Under the pieces are notes generated by a model. It was not told the origin of the DNA. It worked only from the letters and a program-made list of their open reading frames with translations, and ran no database searches. The translations under genes and the position numbers were made by a program. Shown here in pieces: positions 54,011-64,000 of a stretch of 64,000 nt of DNA (the first letter of the stretch is position 1; the number at the start of each line of letters is the position of its first letter). This DNA comes from Antedon bifida. Lineage: Eukaryota > Echinodermata > Crinoidea > Comatulida > Antedonidae. The stretch spans positions 248,001 to 312,000 of the forward strand of contig OY727093.1 of NCBI GenBank assembly GCA_963402885.1, read 5' to 3'.

Positions 54011-57000
54011 CTGAAAAATTTAAAATTGTCATTGTCATTATTATTATTTTAATATCTAATAGGATGATAGAAATGAGGATGAATTCTTATTGATTTGTAT
54101 ATCATTAAAGAGGGAGCCCTTAATTTTGAAAATGAATATTTCTTATGGCTGCTCATGATTTATATTGCCAGTTATTTTTTTTTATTGTTTTTGTTATTAA
54201 ACTTTGTTTAATAAGGGTGACTCAAAACAGCCGGTATGATATTTATATGAAAAAATATATATATTGTTAACTTTTTAAGGAGACAAAACTAAATTGTTTT
54301 GATAAATGTTGTTTATTTGTTTGTTGCTTGTCCTCTTGATGTTCATTTTATCAACTATGTTTTGATGTGTTAATAAAGAATTAAAAGAATTGAATACATG
54401 CTTACCTTTTCAATGTCCATTTCAAAAGGAGATTCTAATAAGCCATCTTCATTATGTGGTTTATATATATACATTGGATTTCCAAAGTTTCTATCAGTGT
54501 CCGCAGAATCAAGCCTAGAATGTTTGAAGCCACCTAATAATCTGTAATCAAAAGATGCAAATAATGACTGCTGTAGGTTTGGGTTAAGTGAGTTTTGTAT
54601 AGAAAAATTAAAATTTCTAACCATAATTAAATAAAACTAAATAAACTTCTTTAACTACTCTTATTCATCATAGATGGACTAGCATTAAATTGGAGAGTGT
54701 ACATGTAAAGAAAAACAACAAAAACAGTTAATTAATGAAATGTTTAATACCTCTGTCGTCTGTAGCAGAACACAGCTCCAATGATGACTATAATCAAAAT
54801 GACGATAATAATTGGAATTGCTATTTGCAATGACCCTGAAAAAAGATTAAAATGTTAAATTACCAACACAATAATTAAGTTATTAAACCATCATCCTGTT
54901 GGTGTCATACCCATTAGCACAAGCTCAGTGGTCTGGACGTATGAACGCCAGGCTAGTGATCCGAAGGTCATGTGTTCGAGTCCCATCCGAGAATAATTTA
55001 AATTTTGTTCACAAATATTCTCACATGTAAAATTATCTTTACTATTATCTTTATACAGAAATTATTAATCCTAAAAAATATTATTACTACAGTATTATCA
55101 CTAATCAACATTATTATCATCGTCATTATTATTATCATCATCATTAAAAATCATTACCTGATTGTGATGAAGCCTGTTTTGACTTAGATTTTGACGACGA
55201 TGTTTGGCAAGTAGTTCCTGTAAAATCAGCTGGACAACTAGGATGTTAACAAAAGTAATAATTATTAAACAAAATTCATTGATGGTTACATGTTATAAAT
55301 ATATACCTGTACATCATGTAAAAGTCTCAATGAACTTTAAAATAAACAGGTTAGTTTTTAAAGATGCCTTTCATTAGCAATTGAAGTTGCCCGACAGGCC
55401 CAAGAAAAAGAGCTTTACAGATGTTGTGTTGCGATTTGCCATAAGAAGGTTCTACAAGATATTGACGGTTTAATGAATATGTATAGTCTTACAGTAGTCA
55501 TTCTTCCTTCCTACACTATATGTACATTTCCCAGTGCCACAATAATACAGTATCACATTACCTGCAAGTAGGTCTTGGATCTTCCTCCTTCACTGTACAA
55601 AGTCCATTATTTTTACAATAACCATTACAAAGATCTTTACCACACTGAGCACCAACATATTGAACAGGGCAAGAGCATTCTGCTACACTATCTAAAAATA
55701 TGATATCACAAATTTAATTAGTTTACACACTATATCGCCTCACAATCTTGATTTTAAACCTGACATGATGTTGAAACCCAGTAATCCTTTGAGGTTACTA
55801 GTCTTTGAAGTGTTTAAAGTACACAGCCGGAATGTAAGCCATAATAATGTCTTACCTTTCACTGTACAATTTCCTCCATTTCTGCAAAAGTTTACACACG
55901 GATCATTTTTTTGTCGTTCACAATTCTTTCCATAAAAACCTTCCAGACAACTGTAATAACACATTTTAATGATAATAACATTTATTGATATGCTTTAAAT
56001 TAGACACATTTCAATCAATCAAAAATCAGATATATAAAATGAATGAAGCGATGGATGATCAATTGGTGAATAATAGATAGGATGCCATAAAAATTGTCTT
56101 ATAAAAAAAGAAATAAATAAAACGATTGTGTATTTGAGAGACTATTACAATAATAAATTAAGTCATAAACAGATGATTTAATAAATTATTAATATATCAC
56201 TCTTTAAACCGCTGAAACTACAAATCAGCATCAGAATGTACAAAGAAAATCACACATATCACAAACGAATGAAATGTTAACTGTATATCACATGACTTTC
56301 ATAGCATAAGGTAATTACCTACATAATACACAGTATTATAATCACTCAACATACACTTACAGAATGCATAGAAGGGCCTACATGAATGACAAAACAATGA
56401 GACATGAAACTAACTCATCATTGCATGTTATTTACAATCAAGGTATGAGATGAAATACTCTACTATCTACCACTACTATACATTACAGAATTTATACCCA
56501 ATGGTCTGCAATGTAAATGATGGGATTCACACAGTATGAATGATAATACCATTGCATATGGTACATTAATAAATGGTTCTTTTGTGATGGTATGACAATC
56601 AATACCATTACAAATACTACATTAGTTCAATGGTGATGGTACAGTGCCATTATGGATAGTACACTAGTGAATGGTTTAATGGTGATGGTACAATACCATA
56701 GATAGTATACTACACCAGTGAATGGTTCAATGATAATGGTTCAATGGTGATGGTACCGTGCCATTATGGATAGTACACTAGTGAATGGTTTAATGGTGAT
56801 GGTACAATACCATAGATAGTATACTACACCAGTGAATGGTTCAATGATAATGGTTCAATGATGATGGTACACTGGTGAATAGTTCAATGATGATGGTACA
56901 ATACCATTACAGATGGTACACTAGTTAATAGTTCAATGGTGATGGTACAATACCATAGATGGTACACTAGTGAATGGTTGAATGATAATGGTACAATACC

Positions 57001-59410
57001 ATAGATGGTACACTAGTGAATGGTTCAATGATGATGGTACAAAACCATTATAGATGGTACACACAATGACTGGTTCAATGGTAGTGGACAACAACCAGAT
57101 GGTACACACAGTGACTGGTTCAATGTGGGTGGTAGTGAAGAACACCAATAACTTGTAGACTCACATGCAAGTCATCGTCCCACTTATCATAGCACAATCT
57201 GCATTATTCTTGCAAACTCCTTGGCATTTATTCACTTGACAGTTTTTACCCGTAAAAGAAGCTGGACAAGTGCAAGTAGCTTGTCCGTTGCTGTTAACAC
57301 TACATTTACCGCCATTTAAACAGTAATTTTCACACATTCTTGATTTACATTTTTCACCAGAATATCCAACCAAACAGCTTTACAGAAACACATAAATATC
57401 ACTAATAATTATTTTTTGGCTTCTACTTTATAAATTATTAATAATAAAATGACATTTCAATAATACACTTTTACCAAAGGGTATATTTTAATACATTCCA
57501 ATCACATATTTAATTAATTGAATGGGTACATGGCTAAAATAACAGTTACAAAATGCTGAAAGTAGATGATTAATGGGTAATTGGTAAGATCCAAACAACA
57601 GGGGGAAAGCATGCAGAGTAACAGTTACATTAACATCTGAAAAAATATGAATATATTACCTGCACACTGGTACTTGATCACTGTTCATTTGACATGTTCC
57701 ACCATTAGAACAATAATTCTTTGTACATTTACTACCTATAGGCAAATGAATATCCATCATAAGGCTATTGTTAAGTATCTGTGCCTTGGGCTATTGCTAA
57801 GTATCTGTGCATTGGGCTATTGCTAAGTATCTGTGCCTTGGGCTATTGCTAAGTATCTATTTTCACCTGGTTTATACAGTATGAGTATTTATTTTTATCC
57901 TCACTTGATTTCCCTCTTTACTTCAGATATAACTTTTTTTAACCCTCTCCATAGAATATTCAAATAATCAATTGTTATTATTGATTTTACTATTAATTAT
58001 TTGTTTTTTTAAATATAGTTTTTGCTCTCAAAAAGAAATAAAATAATTATAAATAGTAGGTGTAGGGACTGATTTGTTGTACACAATTTATTTTCAAATT
58101 GTATTTGTGCAGTGGCATCAGAAAAACAATCATAATGGAACACAAAAAAATATTAGTACATTTCTTTACCCAGGGTAGCCCAAACAGTTAAAACTTTTCT
58201 TCCGCTGATAAAATAACAGTGAACAAACTTACCTTGACAACCATCATTTTTCATAACTGCATCATTAAAGCATTTGCAGACAGCTTTTGGTGAGCTGAGA
58301 TAACAAACACCACCACCACATGACAGAGAATCACAAGGATTTTTCATGTCTGCAAAATAGAAATATTGTTAATATACTGAGTCACATTCAACTTTGCACT
58401 TTCCATATTTTGTGTCATGAATGCATAAGACCATTGAATAATCTTAGATTTGAAATAATAATAGTAGTCATATTTATGATGGCGATAGCAATGATACTAA
58501 TAGTAATTATAGTGAAGGTTTAATGTTTTTATTGCTGTTATTGACATATATACAACTAGTGTACCACAACTATGGCTGCTATTGTTTTCTGTTTTTCAAT
58601 ATATTTAAATAACTTTATATTATTATACTGTACATTTATTCCAATAAAGAAACAATGGAGTGGCTTGGTGGTTATGATGCTTGGCTACCAATCCAAGGGT
58701 CTTGGGTTTAAGTCCTGTCATATGTCATAGGATTTTTTCTAATGACAAATTACAACTCCACTCCAAAAGAGCATCTTGTGTATATGTTTGTCTTGTGAAT
58801 GGGATTGCCACCTTTCACAAGGATAGTGAATGAATTCGCTTATGGTTATCCTGGGCAATTTGCCTAAATATATAAAACAACAAATGTCTATACTATGACC
58901 ACTTACCCTGCTGCTTGTGCTCTTGTACTATAACCAAATCAGATATTTGTCGAATGTTTTCTTTCAGTAACTCGTATTTACCCGAACCAAACTTGTTAAT
59001 ACGGAACATTTCATTCTTTTTGTATGTTAAACAATAAATCCAATCCTCAAATATATCTAGTGCATAAGGTTCTAAATCTGAATGTAAAATGGAAACATTT
59101 GAAAGCAATAATACTACTTGTCATTAGTATTCTAGATCTGTTTTTAAAATTGCAAATAAGCACAATAGTGTTTAGAAAAAAGGTTGTGTTTAAAATGTCA
59201 CTGTTAGGTAGCTGTAAAATATATATAAATAAATAATTTGGTAATGCTTGACAAATATCAAATTTATCAACTGACCAGACAGACTAGTTTTAGATAGATA
59301 GATATAACTGTTATTGTCCTTCTTGTAAAATATAACTAAAGGAAATTCATCTTCCATTGGCAAAATACAATACTGAGTAAAATGTACGAACAACATACAA
59401 AATACAGAAC

Positions 59411-59448
<38 letters not shown>

Positions 59449-62400
59449 ATATGCACAACTTAGATTTGTTTAAGCCTTAATAAGTACTTACACGCATCAG
59501 AAGAACCTGTTTTCAATAATGCTGTTGAATTGATTACAATTCTATAATCACTTCCGTCAGTCCTTATACTTCCAATAACTTTAGCTTTAGGATCAGCCCA
59601 GTACAGCCTATCTTGGATGTGATCAACTGCTAGGCCTGACGGCCATTGTAGGTCCTTAGTTACTAAATCTTTTACACCAGAACCATCCATGTTTGCAACC
59701 CCAATTTTAGGATTTGTTCCATAGTCACTCCAAAACATTAGCCTGAGTAAAAAAAGTAGTAGAAACTTAAAATCACAAATTAAAAAATAACTGCTCAATG
59801 GTAGCAATACAAATTAACAAAACATATAAAATTGGAACACAAAAAATTACTCTTTACATTATTTTTTTTACACATATTTTGAACTTACCCTTTCTTTGGA
59901 TGAAGAACAATAGCCAATGGTTTATCTAGATTGCTATCAATTAACGTCATTTGGTTGTAACCGTTAAGATTGGCCACTTGAATGACAGGATTATCGTCAA
60001 CAGCATCGGTCCAATAGATCTTTTGAGTTACCCAATCAACAGCTATGTCTTGCGGATTCTTTAGCCCCGCAATCTAAATACGCCAAGTATATTTATATCA
60101 TTTTGGAAAAGTATTATTAAAAGTAAACTCAACCAATACCAGAAATTTCTAATATTCCGAATGTGTTTTTAATGGAAATTAAATTTAGAACGTTTGGACT
60201 TCAAGAAAAATGTGGTTTTGGGAGAGTTTGGTATGGTTGACTGTAATTTGAGGTAAACATTGTTGTTTTGTTGAGACATATAATCACACAAGGACATGAA
60301 AACATAAAAACTTACTGGTAATGTGTCTTGTCCTGTGTCTTGTCCTATATCTCTGCGTTTTCTAAATCCCTCAGAAAGAACCAGTTTTGAAATATTTTTT
60401 TCGTGTGAATTAATTACAAAGACAGTAGAAGACTTATAGTGGAAGTCCATTGCACCGATGCGAACTTCACCATAATATTCAGAGGTAAAACTGTTACGCT
60501 CTGGTGAATATTTGATGACCTGTGAACTTTCAGGTAGGAGGAGATATTCTGGGTCACCTGGAAAAGAAATAGGTAATGAAAATAAACATATACAGAGGTA
60601 AGCAGGGCCATAGTCGTAGTTTTTATCATGTTTCAACCTAACAAGATATTCAGACTCTTTGTTCAGAACTTAGCAGGAAATATTCCTGTCCAAAGCTCTC
60701 CAATTTCTTCTTTCTTTTACTTTTCTTTATTTTCTCTTCTGTGCACATTTTTGGACAAAAACAACTCCAACATAGCTTATAACCATTCCAGAATTTGTGT
60801 TGCTTCCATGGCAACCATACTACATTATCAGAGAATACTTTCATAGATTTTGAATTACAATTAGGTTCTCTGAGCAAACCAAATATTCCAACTATTAATT
60901 AATAAGATATTAACACAGCTTTTCCAATGAAAATTGAATAAGTTGAACTAAACAATACCTTCTGCTTTGCATACAGAATTTCCATTTTTGATTTCTTTGT
61001 AATAACCGTCATCACATGAACAAAAGTATCCTCCTTCATTATTGGTACAAAGTTGGGAGCAGTAACCAAACTCACTACATTCATCAATATCTACAACAGT
61101 GGAAATATAGCAAAGTTATACAAGTATTCAATAAACATACAGGTATATAAAAATAAACAGTAATAAAAGTAAAATAAGTTAAGTAAAATAATCAGGATTT
61201 ACCCTATTAACACACTCAAAGAAATAGAAACAAATGGGGAACCACATCAAGGAATGAAGTTGAGTATTTATTTATTCTTTCTTTTGACTGGATTGCATTT
61301 TCAGTAACGTAGTACTACTTTTCAAAATGGTCCAGTTACAAGGTTTAAAAGTAAAAAAAAGTAAAAATCAAAATTGTAAGGCAAACTGCCTTAAAATACT
61401 GTGACATGTTTCGAGAATACTATTCTCATCATCAGAACATAAAACGACGGCATCCATATATGGACATGACGATGTAATATCACTACCATGTTTGGGCATA
61501 TCACTACCATATTTGGGCTTATCCCATTTTTGTTGTCAAACTAGTTTGATAGTGTAGACAGAGCTGAATGAGTGAATGAGTATAAACATTTTACCTGAAC
61601 AAGATCTATCTGCTTCGAGTTTAAAGCCTTGACGGCATTCACAGTAGTACCCCTTGGTAGTTGGAACACAGATGTCACAACGTCGTTGTCCTTGTACGTC
61701 ACATGGATTGGTAGCTAATTATAAAGAAGAAAAAACAAGTGTGTTGGCCTCTGAACTTAGTCCTAGAAACAGCACTAAAAACTAATCAATGTAACATATA
61801 AAATGATTAAGTTCAGGTTTTAATGAATCTGGTAAATTGAAACAGCATTCCCAAATATGACAGCTATACTGTATGGTTTAAATCCTATTTTGTAATATCT
61901 TTATAACATATTAAAATAAAATCCATCTTTCAATTTAGTTAATGTTAATTAAAAATCAAAATTAGAAGAGATTGGGGTTTGCAAAAGATATGATAATTAC
62001 CATTCATACAGTACATCTCATCTGAAGCATTCCCACAGTGTTTGATATGATCACACACCAAGGAATAGTGAATACACTGCATGCTATCACATTTAAACTG
62101 GTCACTTTCACAATGATTGTCATCACAATGTTCATCACTTCCATCTCCACAATTATCTTCACCATTACATAGTTGATTTGATGGAATACACTTTTTATTA
62201 AGACACTGGAACTCAAAGCTGCTGCATTGTGTGAAGGCTGAAAAATTATTACATAAGTCTGTTAATTTCTATTCAATTTGTTACAGAAGTTGAATTATAT
62301 ACTAAGTATCTGCGACTACACTAATTTTGTACAGAAAAGGAAGATGATATATATCCCCCACATTCATGTATCTATCTATGTAGCAATATATTTATATAAA

Positions 62401-64000
62401 ATGTAAAAAAAGTAATATATTTACAACAAATTTCTTCCTTTTCATCTGAATTGTCACCACAGTCATCGTCACCGTCACAAAGCCAAGCTTTTGGTTTACA
62501 CTGGTTATTGTCACAAGTGTACTCAGCTAGCGAACACACTCTGTTAGGCTGAACATCTGATATACAAAAGATAAAAAATAACATCATTACTAGAAATGGA
62601 TGGCCTAGTACTTGATAATGCTATAGTAAAATAGCAAGGATTGATAATATCCGAAATATGGTGGTGGTGTCCAAATTACAGTGGTGTAATACAAAGACCA
62701 AGACTTCTGGTTCAGGGACACTAAGCCGCCCTCCAATGCTGTAGGCCTCTGGGCTCTTCGACATATTTTAATGCATATTTTCTTCCTCAGGGACCATTGG
62801 ATTTAGTCAGTGAGCGTTCGAACTATATTTACTTTTTTCTTTACTTAAAATGTGTTACTTACTGCAATCATCTTCATCTGATCCATCAACACAATCCAAG
62901 TCAGAATCACATCGCCATGTTGATGGGATACAATGTGAATTTAAACACTGGAATTCATTTTCATTGCAATTATTATCTGGCTCAGCTGAAATAAAATATT
63001 CCAAAAAGTACTGAACAAATTGTTAATGCACATAAAGTGTGTATACTTAGCACACAGAACCAATGTAGCCTATGGGCTACAGTAATTTAGTTTACTTTTC
63101 GTGTCCTTGGCCAACTTTGAAATTCAAGTTGTTTTGTATTGTTTGAATTGTTTTGGCTAAATGAATGAATGTTTTTGCTGCAGCCATTGACAGCGCTTAT
63201 GAAATGACCTACTTTTTTGTTCTAGCTTTACAGGCTACATTAATGTACAAAAGGCTTCAACTTTAGCACAATTTAATACCAGTTTTATTTTTAATTTTCA
63301 AATTCACTAGTTTGTCATAGTTTGGTTACTTTTGTAATGTCTTACTTACAGCCACAATCCTCTTCATCGGAGTTGTCGCCACAATCATCTTCCTCATCAC
63401 ACCACCATCGGTTTGGGATGCACCGATTCTCGGTTTTACATTTTCTTTCTTCCTCGGTACATTCGAATGATGCTGAAAACGATTTACATTAAAGCTTAAA
63501 CCTATGCTCACAAAAAGACATGCAAGTCTGAAAGTTTCTAATGCAAAATAGTAGTCAACAATGGACAATATGACATACACTTTATTATCAAACAATTACT
63601 TGCTAAGGTTAGGTTAGTCTATGCTATTTGAACACTCTACTTCTATCTCTTACACATCCTTAATGATATAGTATCATATATAATATAATATTTATAATAA
63701 CATAATATTTAATATGGAATATTAAATATTTAGCAATTTTTTTAAGTAAATAAGTAAATTATTGGAAGGAATCAGTAATTCAAATAATGAAACTTGGCAT
63801 ACACTGTACACCTGACGTTTTTTTAATGGTATTGCATAATAAACTTGGCATACACTGTACACCTGATTAGATGTTTTTTTAATGGTATTGTATAATAAAC
63901 TTGGCATACACTGTACACCTGACTAGATGTTTTTTGAATGGTATTGTATAATACTTACGGCATTCTGCTTCATCAGAATTATCTGAGCAGTCTGGGTCAA
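53852..64000 (-). CDS. LRP1: LRP1-type low-density-lipoprotein-receptor-related protein, C-terminal part (20 exons, N-terminal part outside window)
   Basis: Large endocytic and signalling receptor of the cell surface. The 20 exons give 2,849 nt, about 949 residues (vertebrate LRP1 has about 4,540). Order seen: six LDL-receptor class A modules (the first partial), two EGF modules, a YWTD propeller containing RKRR, about six EGF modules, one membrane helix and a tail with NPMY and NPAY. The furin-type site just before a [12 protein letters not shown] propeller strand, the [10 protein letters not shown] strand, the number of EGF modules and the NPAYGSLY tail motif (NPVYATLY in LRP1) all sit where they do in vertebrate LRP1. 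All splice phases agree, and LDL-A exons are phase 1-1. It converges on the cyclase gene. An LRP1B-like orthologue cannot be separated, because that duplication is probably vertebrate. Confidence 0.95.
54011..54405 (-). other. LRP1 intron
   Basis: AT-rich, nothing recognised. Confidence 0.8.
54406..54541 (-). CDS. LRP1: LRP1 exon: cytoplasmic tail with first NPxY
   Basis: Acceptor gattacag, donor g|gtaagc; phase 2 in, 0 out. Encodes [24 protein letters not shown] for PTB-domain adaptors and a possible acidic di-leucine (EDGLL). Confidence 0.94.
54751..54835 (-). CDS. LRP1: LRP1 exon: transmembrane helix
   Basis: Acceptor ttttcag, donor g|gtatta; phase 1 in, 2 out. Encodes [20 protein letters not shown], followed by the basic YRRQR stop-transfer. 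Confidence 0.93.
54836..55157 (-). other. LRP1 intron with SINE head and (att/atc)n
   Basis: Holds the tRNA-like head at 54.9 kb and an att/atc microsatellite at about 55100-55150. Confidence 0.8.
54905..55010 (+). mobile_element. tRNA-derived SINE head
   Basis: A box-like AGCTCAGTGG at 54922-54931 and B box-like GTGTTCGAGTCC at 54972-54983, about tRNA spacing. Flanking bases do not pair into an acceptor stem, so it is a SINE-type RNA polymerase III promoter and not a tRNA gene. Antisense to LRP1, in the intron after the stalk exon. Confidence 0.55.
55158..55237 (-). CDS. LRP1: LRP1 exon: last EGF end and Ser/Lys-rich stalk
   Basis: Acceptor atcctag, donor g|gtaatg; phase 2 in, 1 out. Encodes [10 protein letters not shown] and then [14 protein letters not shown], a low-complexity juxtamembrane stalk. 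Confidence 0.89.
55238..55561 (-). other. LRP1 intron
   Basis: Nothing recognised. Confidence 0.8.
55562..55691 (-). CDS. LRP1: LRP1 exon: EGF-like modules
   Basis: Acceptor tttttag, donor g|gtaatg; phase 1 in, 2 out. Encodes [12 protein letters not shown] and [13 protein letters not shown]. Confidence 0.91.
55856..55950 (-). CDS. LRP1: LRP1 exon: EGF-like modules
   Basis: Acceptor attacag, donor g|gtaaga; phase 2 in, 1 out. Encodes [10 protein letters not shown] and [13 protein letters not shown]. Confidence 0.92.
56560..57130. repeat. Diverged ~46-bp minisatellite in LRP1 intron
   Basis: Many variants of gaatggttcaatggtgatgg, tacaataccatagatgg and tacactagt. Includes a longer duplicated block (near 56635-56735 and 56753-56850). 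It stops about 35 nt from the donor of the exon at 57165. The rest of this intron (55951-56559) holds nothing recognised. Confidence 0.85.
57165..57377 (-). CDS. LRP1: LRP1 exon: EGF-like modules
   Basis: Acceptor tgtaaag, donor t|gtgagt; phase 2 in, 2 out. Encodes [35 protein letters not shown] and [11 protein letters not shown]: the end of one EGF module, one whole module and the start of another. Confidence 0.93.
57660..57735 (-). CDS. LRP1: LRP1 exon: EGF-like module (first part)
   Basis: Acceptor cctatag, donor g|gtaata; phase 1 in, 2 out. Encodes [18 protein letters not shown]; the module finishes in the exon at 57165-57377. Confidence 0.91.
57763..57858. repeat. 26-bp tandem repeat, about 3.7 copies
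   Basis: Unit ggctattgctaagtatctgt + gccttg at 57763, 57789, 57815 and 57841. Lies 28 nt upstream (gene sense) of the exon at 57660-57735. The rest of intron 57736-58232 is featureless. Confidence 0.93.
58233..58349 (-). CDS. LRP1: LRP1 exon: EGF-like module after propeller
   Basis: Acceptor tttgcag, donor g|gtaagt; 117 nt, phase 1-1. Encodes [16 protein letters not shown] and AVCKCF, like NPCDRKKC...C of LRP1. Confidence 0.92.
58650..58870 (+). mobile_element. Second tRNA-derived SINE
   Basis: A box-like TGGCTTGGTGG at 58661-58671 and B box-like GGGTTTAAGTCC at 58704-58715, 43 nt apart, followed by a ~150-bp body. The sequence differs from the SINE near 54.9 kb, so it is a different subfamily or much diverged. 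Confidence 0.55.
58907..59077 (-). CDS. LRP1: LRP1 exon: last propeller blade
   Basis: Acceptor acattcag, donor g|gtaagt; 171 nt, phase 1-1. Encodes [20 protein letters not shown] and VIVQEHKQQ, matching the DVFEDYIY and HQHKQP landmarks of LRP1. Confidence 0.94.
59078..59491 (-). other. LRP1 intron with (AT)n
   Basis: An (at)n microsatellite at about 59413-59444; otherwise nothing. Confidence 0.8.
59492..59742 (-). CDS. LRP1: LRP1 exon: YWTD propeller
   Basis: Acceptor tactcag, donor t|gtaagt; phase 2 in, 1 out. Encodes [37 protein letters not shown] and [12 protein letters not shown], close to the LRP1 strands GLAVDYHNERLYWAD. Confidence 0.95.
59889..60073 (-). CDS. LRP1: LRP1 exon: YWTD propeller
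   Basis: Acceptor aatttag, donor g|gtaagt; phase 0 in, 2 out. Encodes [20 protein letters not shown], then [18 protein letters not shown] and [14 protein letters not shown] is complete. Confidence 0.94.
60316..60557 (-). CDS. LRP1: LRP1 exon: YWTD propeller start with furin-type site
   Basis: Acceptor tttccag, donor a|gtaagt; phase 1 in, 0 out. Encodes [10 protein letters not shown] and [16 protein letters not shown], then [20 protein letters not shown] (60352-60363) fits the RxK/RR furin consensus and lies where LRP1 has RHRR. Right after it a 12-bp in-frame repeat gives GQDT twice. Confidence 0.93.
60558..60958 (-). other. LRP1 intron
   Basis: Nothing recognised; short open frames here are chance. 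Confidence 0.8.
60959..61090 (-). CDS. LRP1: LRP1 exon: calcium-binding EGF module
   Basis: Acceptor gttgtag, donor g|gtattg; 132 nt, phase 1-1. Encodes [15 protein letters not shown] (calcium-binding EGF start) and [12 protein letters not shown]. Confidence 0.92.
61261..61560 (-). mobile_element. Element remnant with hammerhead-like hairpin
   Basis: The minus strand at about 61402-61437 reads CTGATGAT, a 5-bp hairpin (GAGAA...TTCTC), then GAAACATG, the same layout as the motif near 40895. Short direct repeats (tatcactaccat.tttgggc) follow at 61479-61530. Lies in an LRP1 intron. The boundaries are rough. Confidence 0.35.
61595..61714 (-). CDS. LRP1: LRP1 exon: EGF-like module
   Basis: Acceptor aattag, donor g|gtaaaa; 120 nt, phase 1-1. 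Cysteine spacing [12 protein letters not shown], then [12 protein letters not shown], as in the EGF module that follows an LDL-A cluster. Confidence 0.9.
62001..62237 (-). CDS. LRP1: LRP1 exon: two LDL-receptor class A modules
   Basis: Acceptor tttttcag, donor g|gtaatt; 237 nt, phase 1-1. First module: [20 protein letters not shown]. Second: [17 protein letters not shown], then NASDEMYC. Two modules are fused in one exon, unlike the neighbours. Confidence 0.93.
62425..62556 (-). CDS. LRP1: LRP1 exon: LDL-receptor class A module
   Basis: Acceptor atatcag, donor t|gtaaat; 132 nt, phase 1-1. Encodes [20 protein letters not shown] and then [12 protein letters not shown]. Confidence 0.93.
62557..62862 (-). 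other. LRP1 intron
   Basis: A less AT-rich patch at 62690-62760 (gccgccctccaatgctgtag) may be an old dispersed repeat. Confidence 0.6.
62863..62985 (-). CDS. LRP1: LRP1 exon: LDL-receptor class A module
   Basis: Acceptor tttcag, donor a|gtaagt; 123 nt, phase 1-1. Encodes [20 protein letters not shown] and then [10 protein letters not shown]. Confidence 0.93.
62986..63349 (-). other. LRP1 intron
   Basis: Nothing recognised. Confidence 0.8.
63350..63472 (-). CDS. LRP1: LRP1 exon: LDL-receptor class A module
   Basis: Acceptor gttttcag, donor t|gtaagt; 123 nt, phase 1-1. Encodes [10 protein letters not shown], then [20 protein letters not shown], with six cysteines and the acidic calcium site. 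Confidence 0.93.
63789..63952. repeat. ~56-bp tandem repeat, 3 copies, abutting a splice donor
   Basis: Landmark aacttggcatacactgtaca at 63790, 63842 and about 63898. The first copy lacks a few bases. The last copy ends at the donor (63953-63958) of the LDL-A exon at 63959. Confidence 0.92.
63959..64000 (-). CDS. LRP1: LRP1 exon (partial): LDL-receptor class A module
   Basis: Runs off the window edge. Encodes [13 protein letters not shown], the calcium-cage end of a class A module. Donor c|gtaagt, phase 1. Its intron begins directly in a tandem array. Confidence 0.9.

Noticed and set aside
54905-55000. Functional tRNA gene
   Set aside because: Boxes A and B are present but no acceptor stem forms; a SINE head explains it better.

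Overview
The window is animal nuclear DNA: strongly AT-rich, with short coding exons bounded by GT/AG sites, long introns, many unrelated minisatellites and several transposable-element types. The two host genes, a natriuretic-peptide-receptor-type guanylate cyclase and an LRP1-type endocytic receptor, are metazoan families. The large intron-rich layout and frequent 'aggcct' words suggest an invertebrate deuterostome, perhaps an echinoderm. That last step is an inference from style only.

Plus strand, 4801-47092: the 3' part of a receptor guanylate cyclase. I resolve 18 consecutive exons whose splice phases all agree. They encode the end of the extracellular ligand-binding domain, one membrane segment, a juxtamembrane basic segment, a kinase-homology domain, a dimerisation coiled coil and a complete cyclase domain ending in TGA. 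Roughly the first 380 residues (by comparison with vertebrate NPRs) lie upstream of the window. The introns hold a different minisatellite each (59 bp x ~38, 47 bp, 39 bp, 72 bp, 48 bp x ~37), a LINE 3' end, a MITE-like fold-back and a probable Penelope-like inverted pair.

Minus strand, 25185-31884, inside one cyclase intron: a complete Ty3/gypsy LTR retrotransposon. It has two 664-bp LTRs that look identical, a 4-bp target duplication, one uninterrupted Gag-Pol frame, a primer site matching the tRNA-Ser 3' end and a polypurine tract. It is a very recent insertion, antisense to the host gene.

47093-53851: intergenic, between two converging genes. It holds small tandem arrays, a fold-back element and an 11-copy ~186-bp satellite whose unit carries a 20-bp palindrome.

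Minus strand, 53852-64000: the C-terminal ~950 residues of an LRP1-type receptor in 20 exons with matching phases: LDL-receptor class A modules, two EGF modules, a YWTD propeller with a furin-type RKRR site, a run of EGF modules, a membrane helix and a cytoplasmic tail with two NPxY motifs. Its introns hold two tRNA-derived SINE heads and four tandem arrays. The two genes are not known to act in one pathway: one makes cGMP in response to an extracellular ligand, the other is an endocytic and signalling receptor. Their adjacency is simple convergence.
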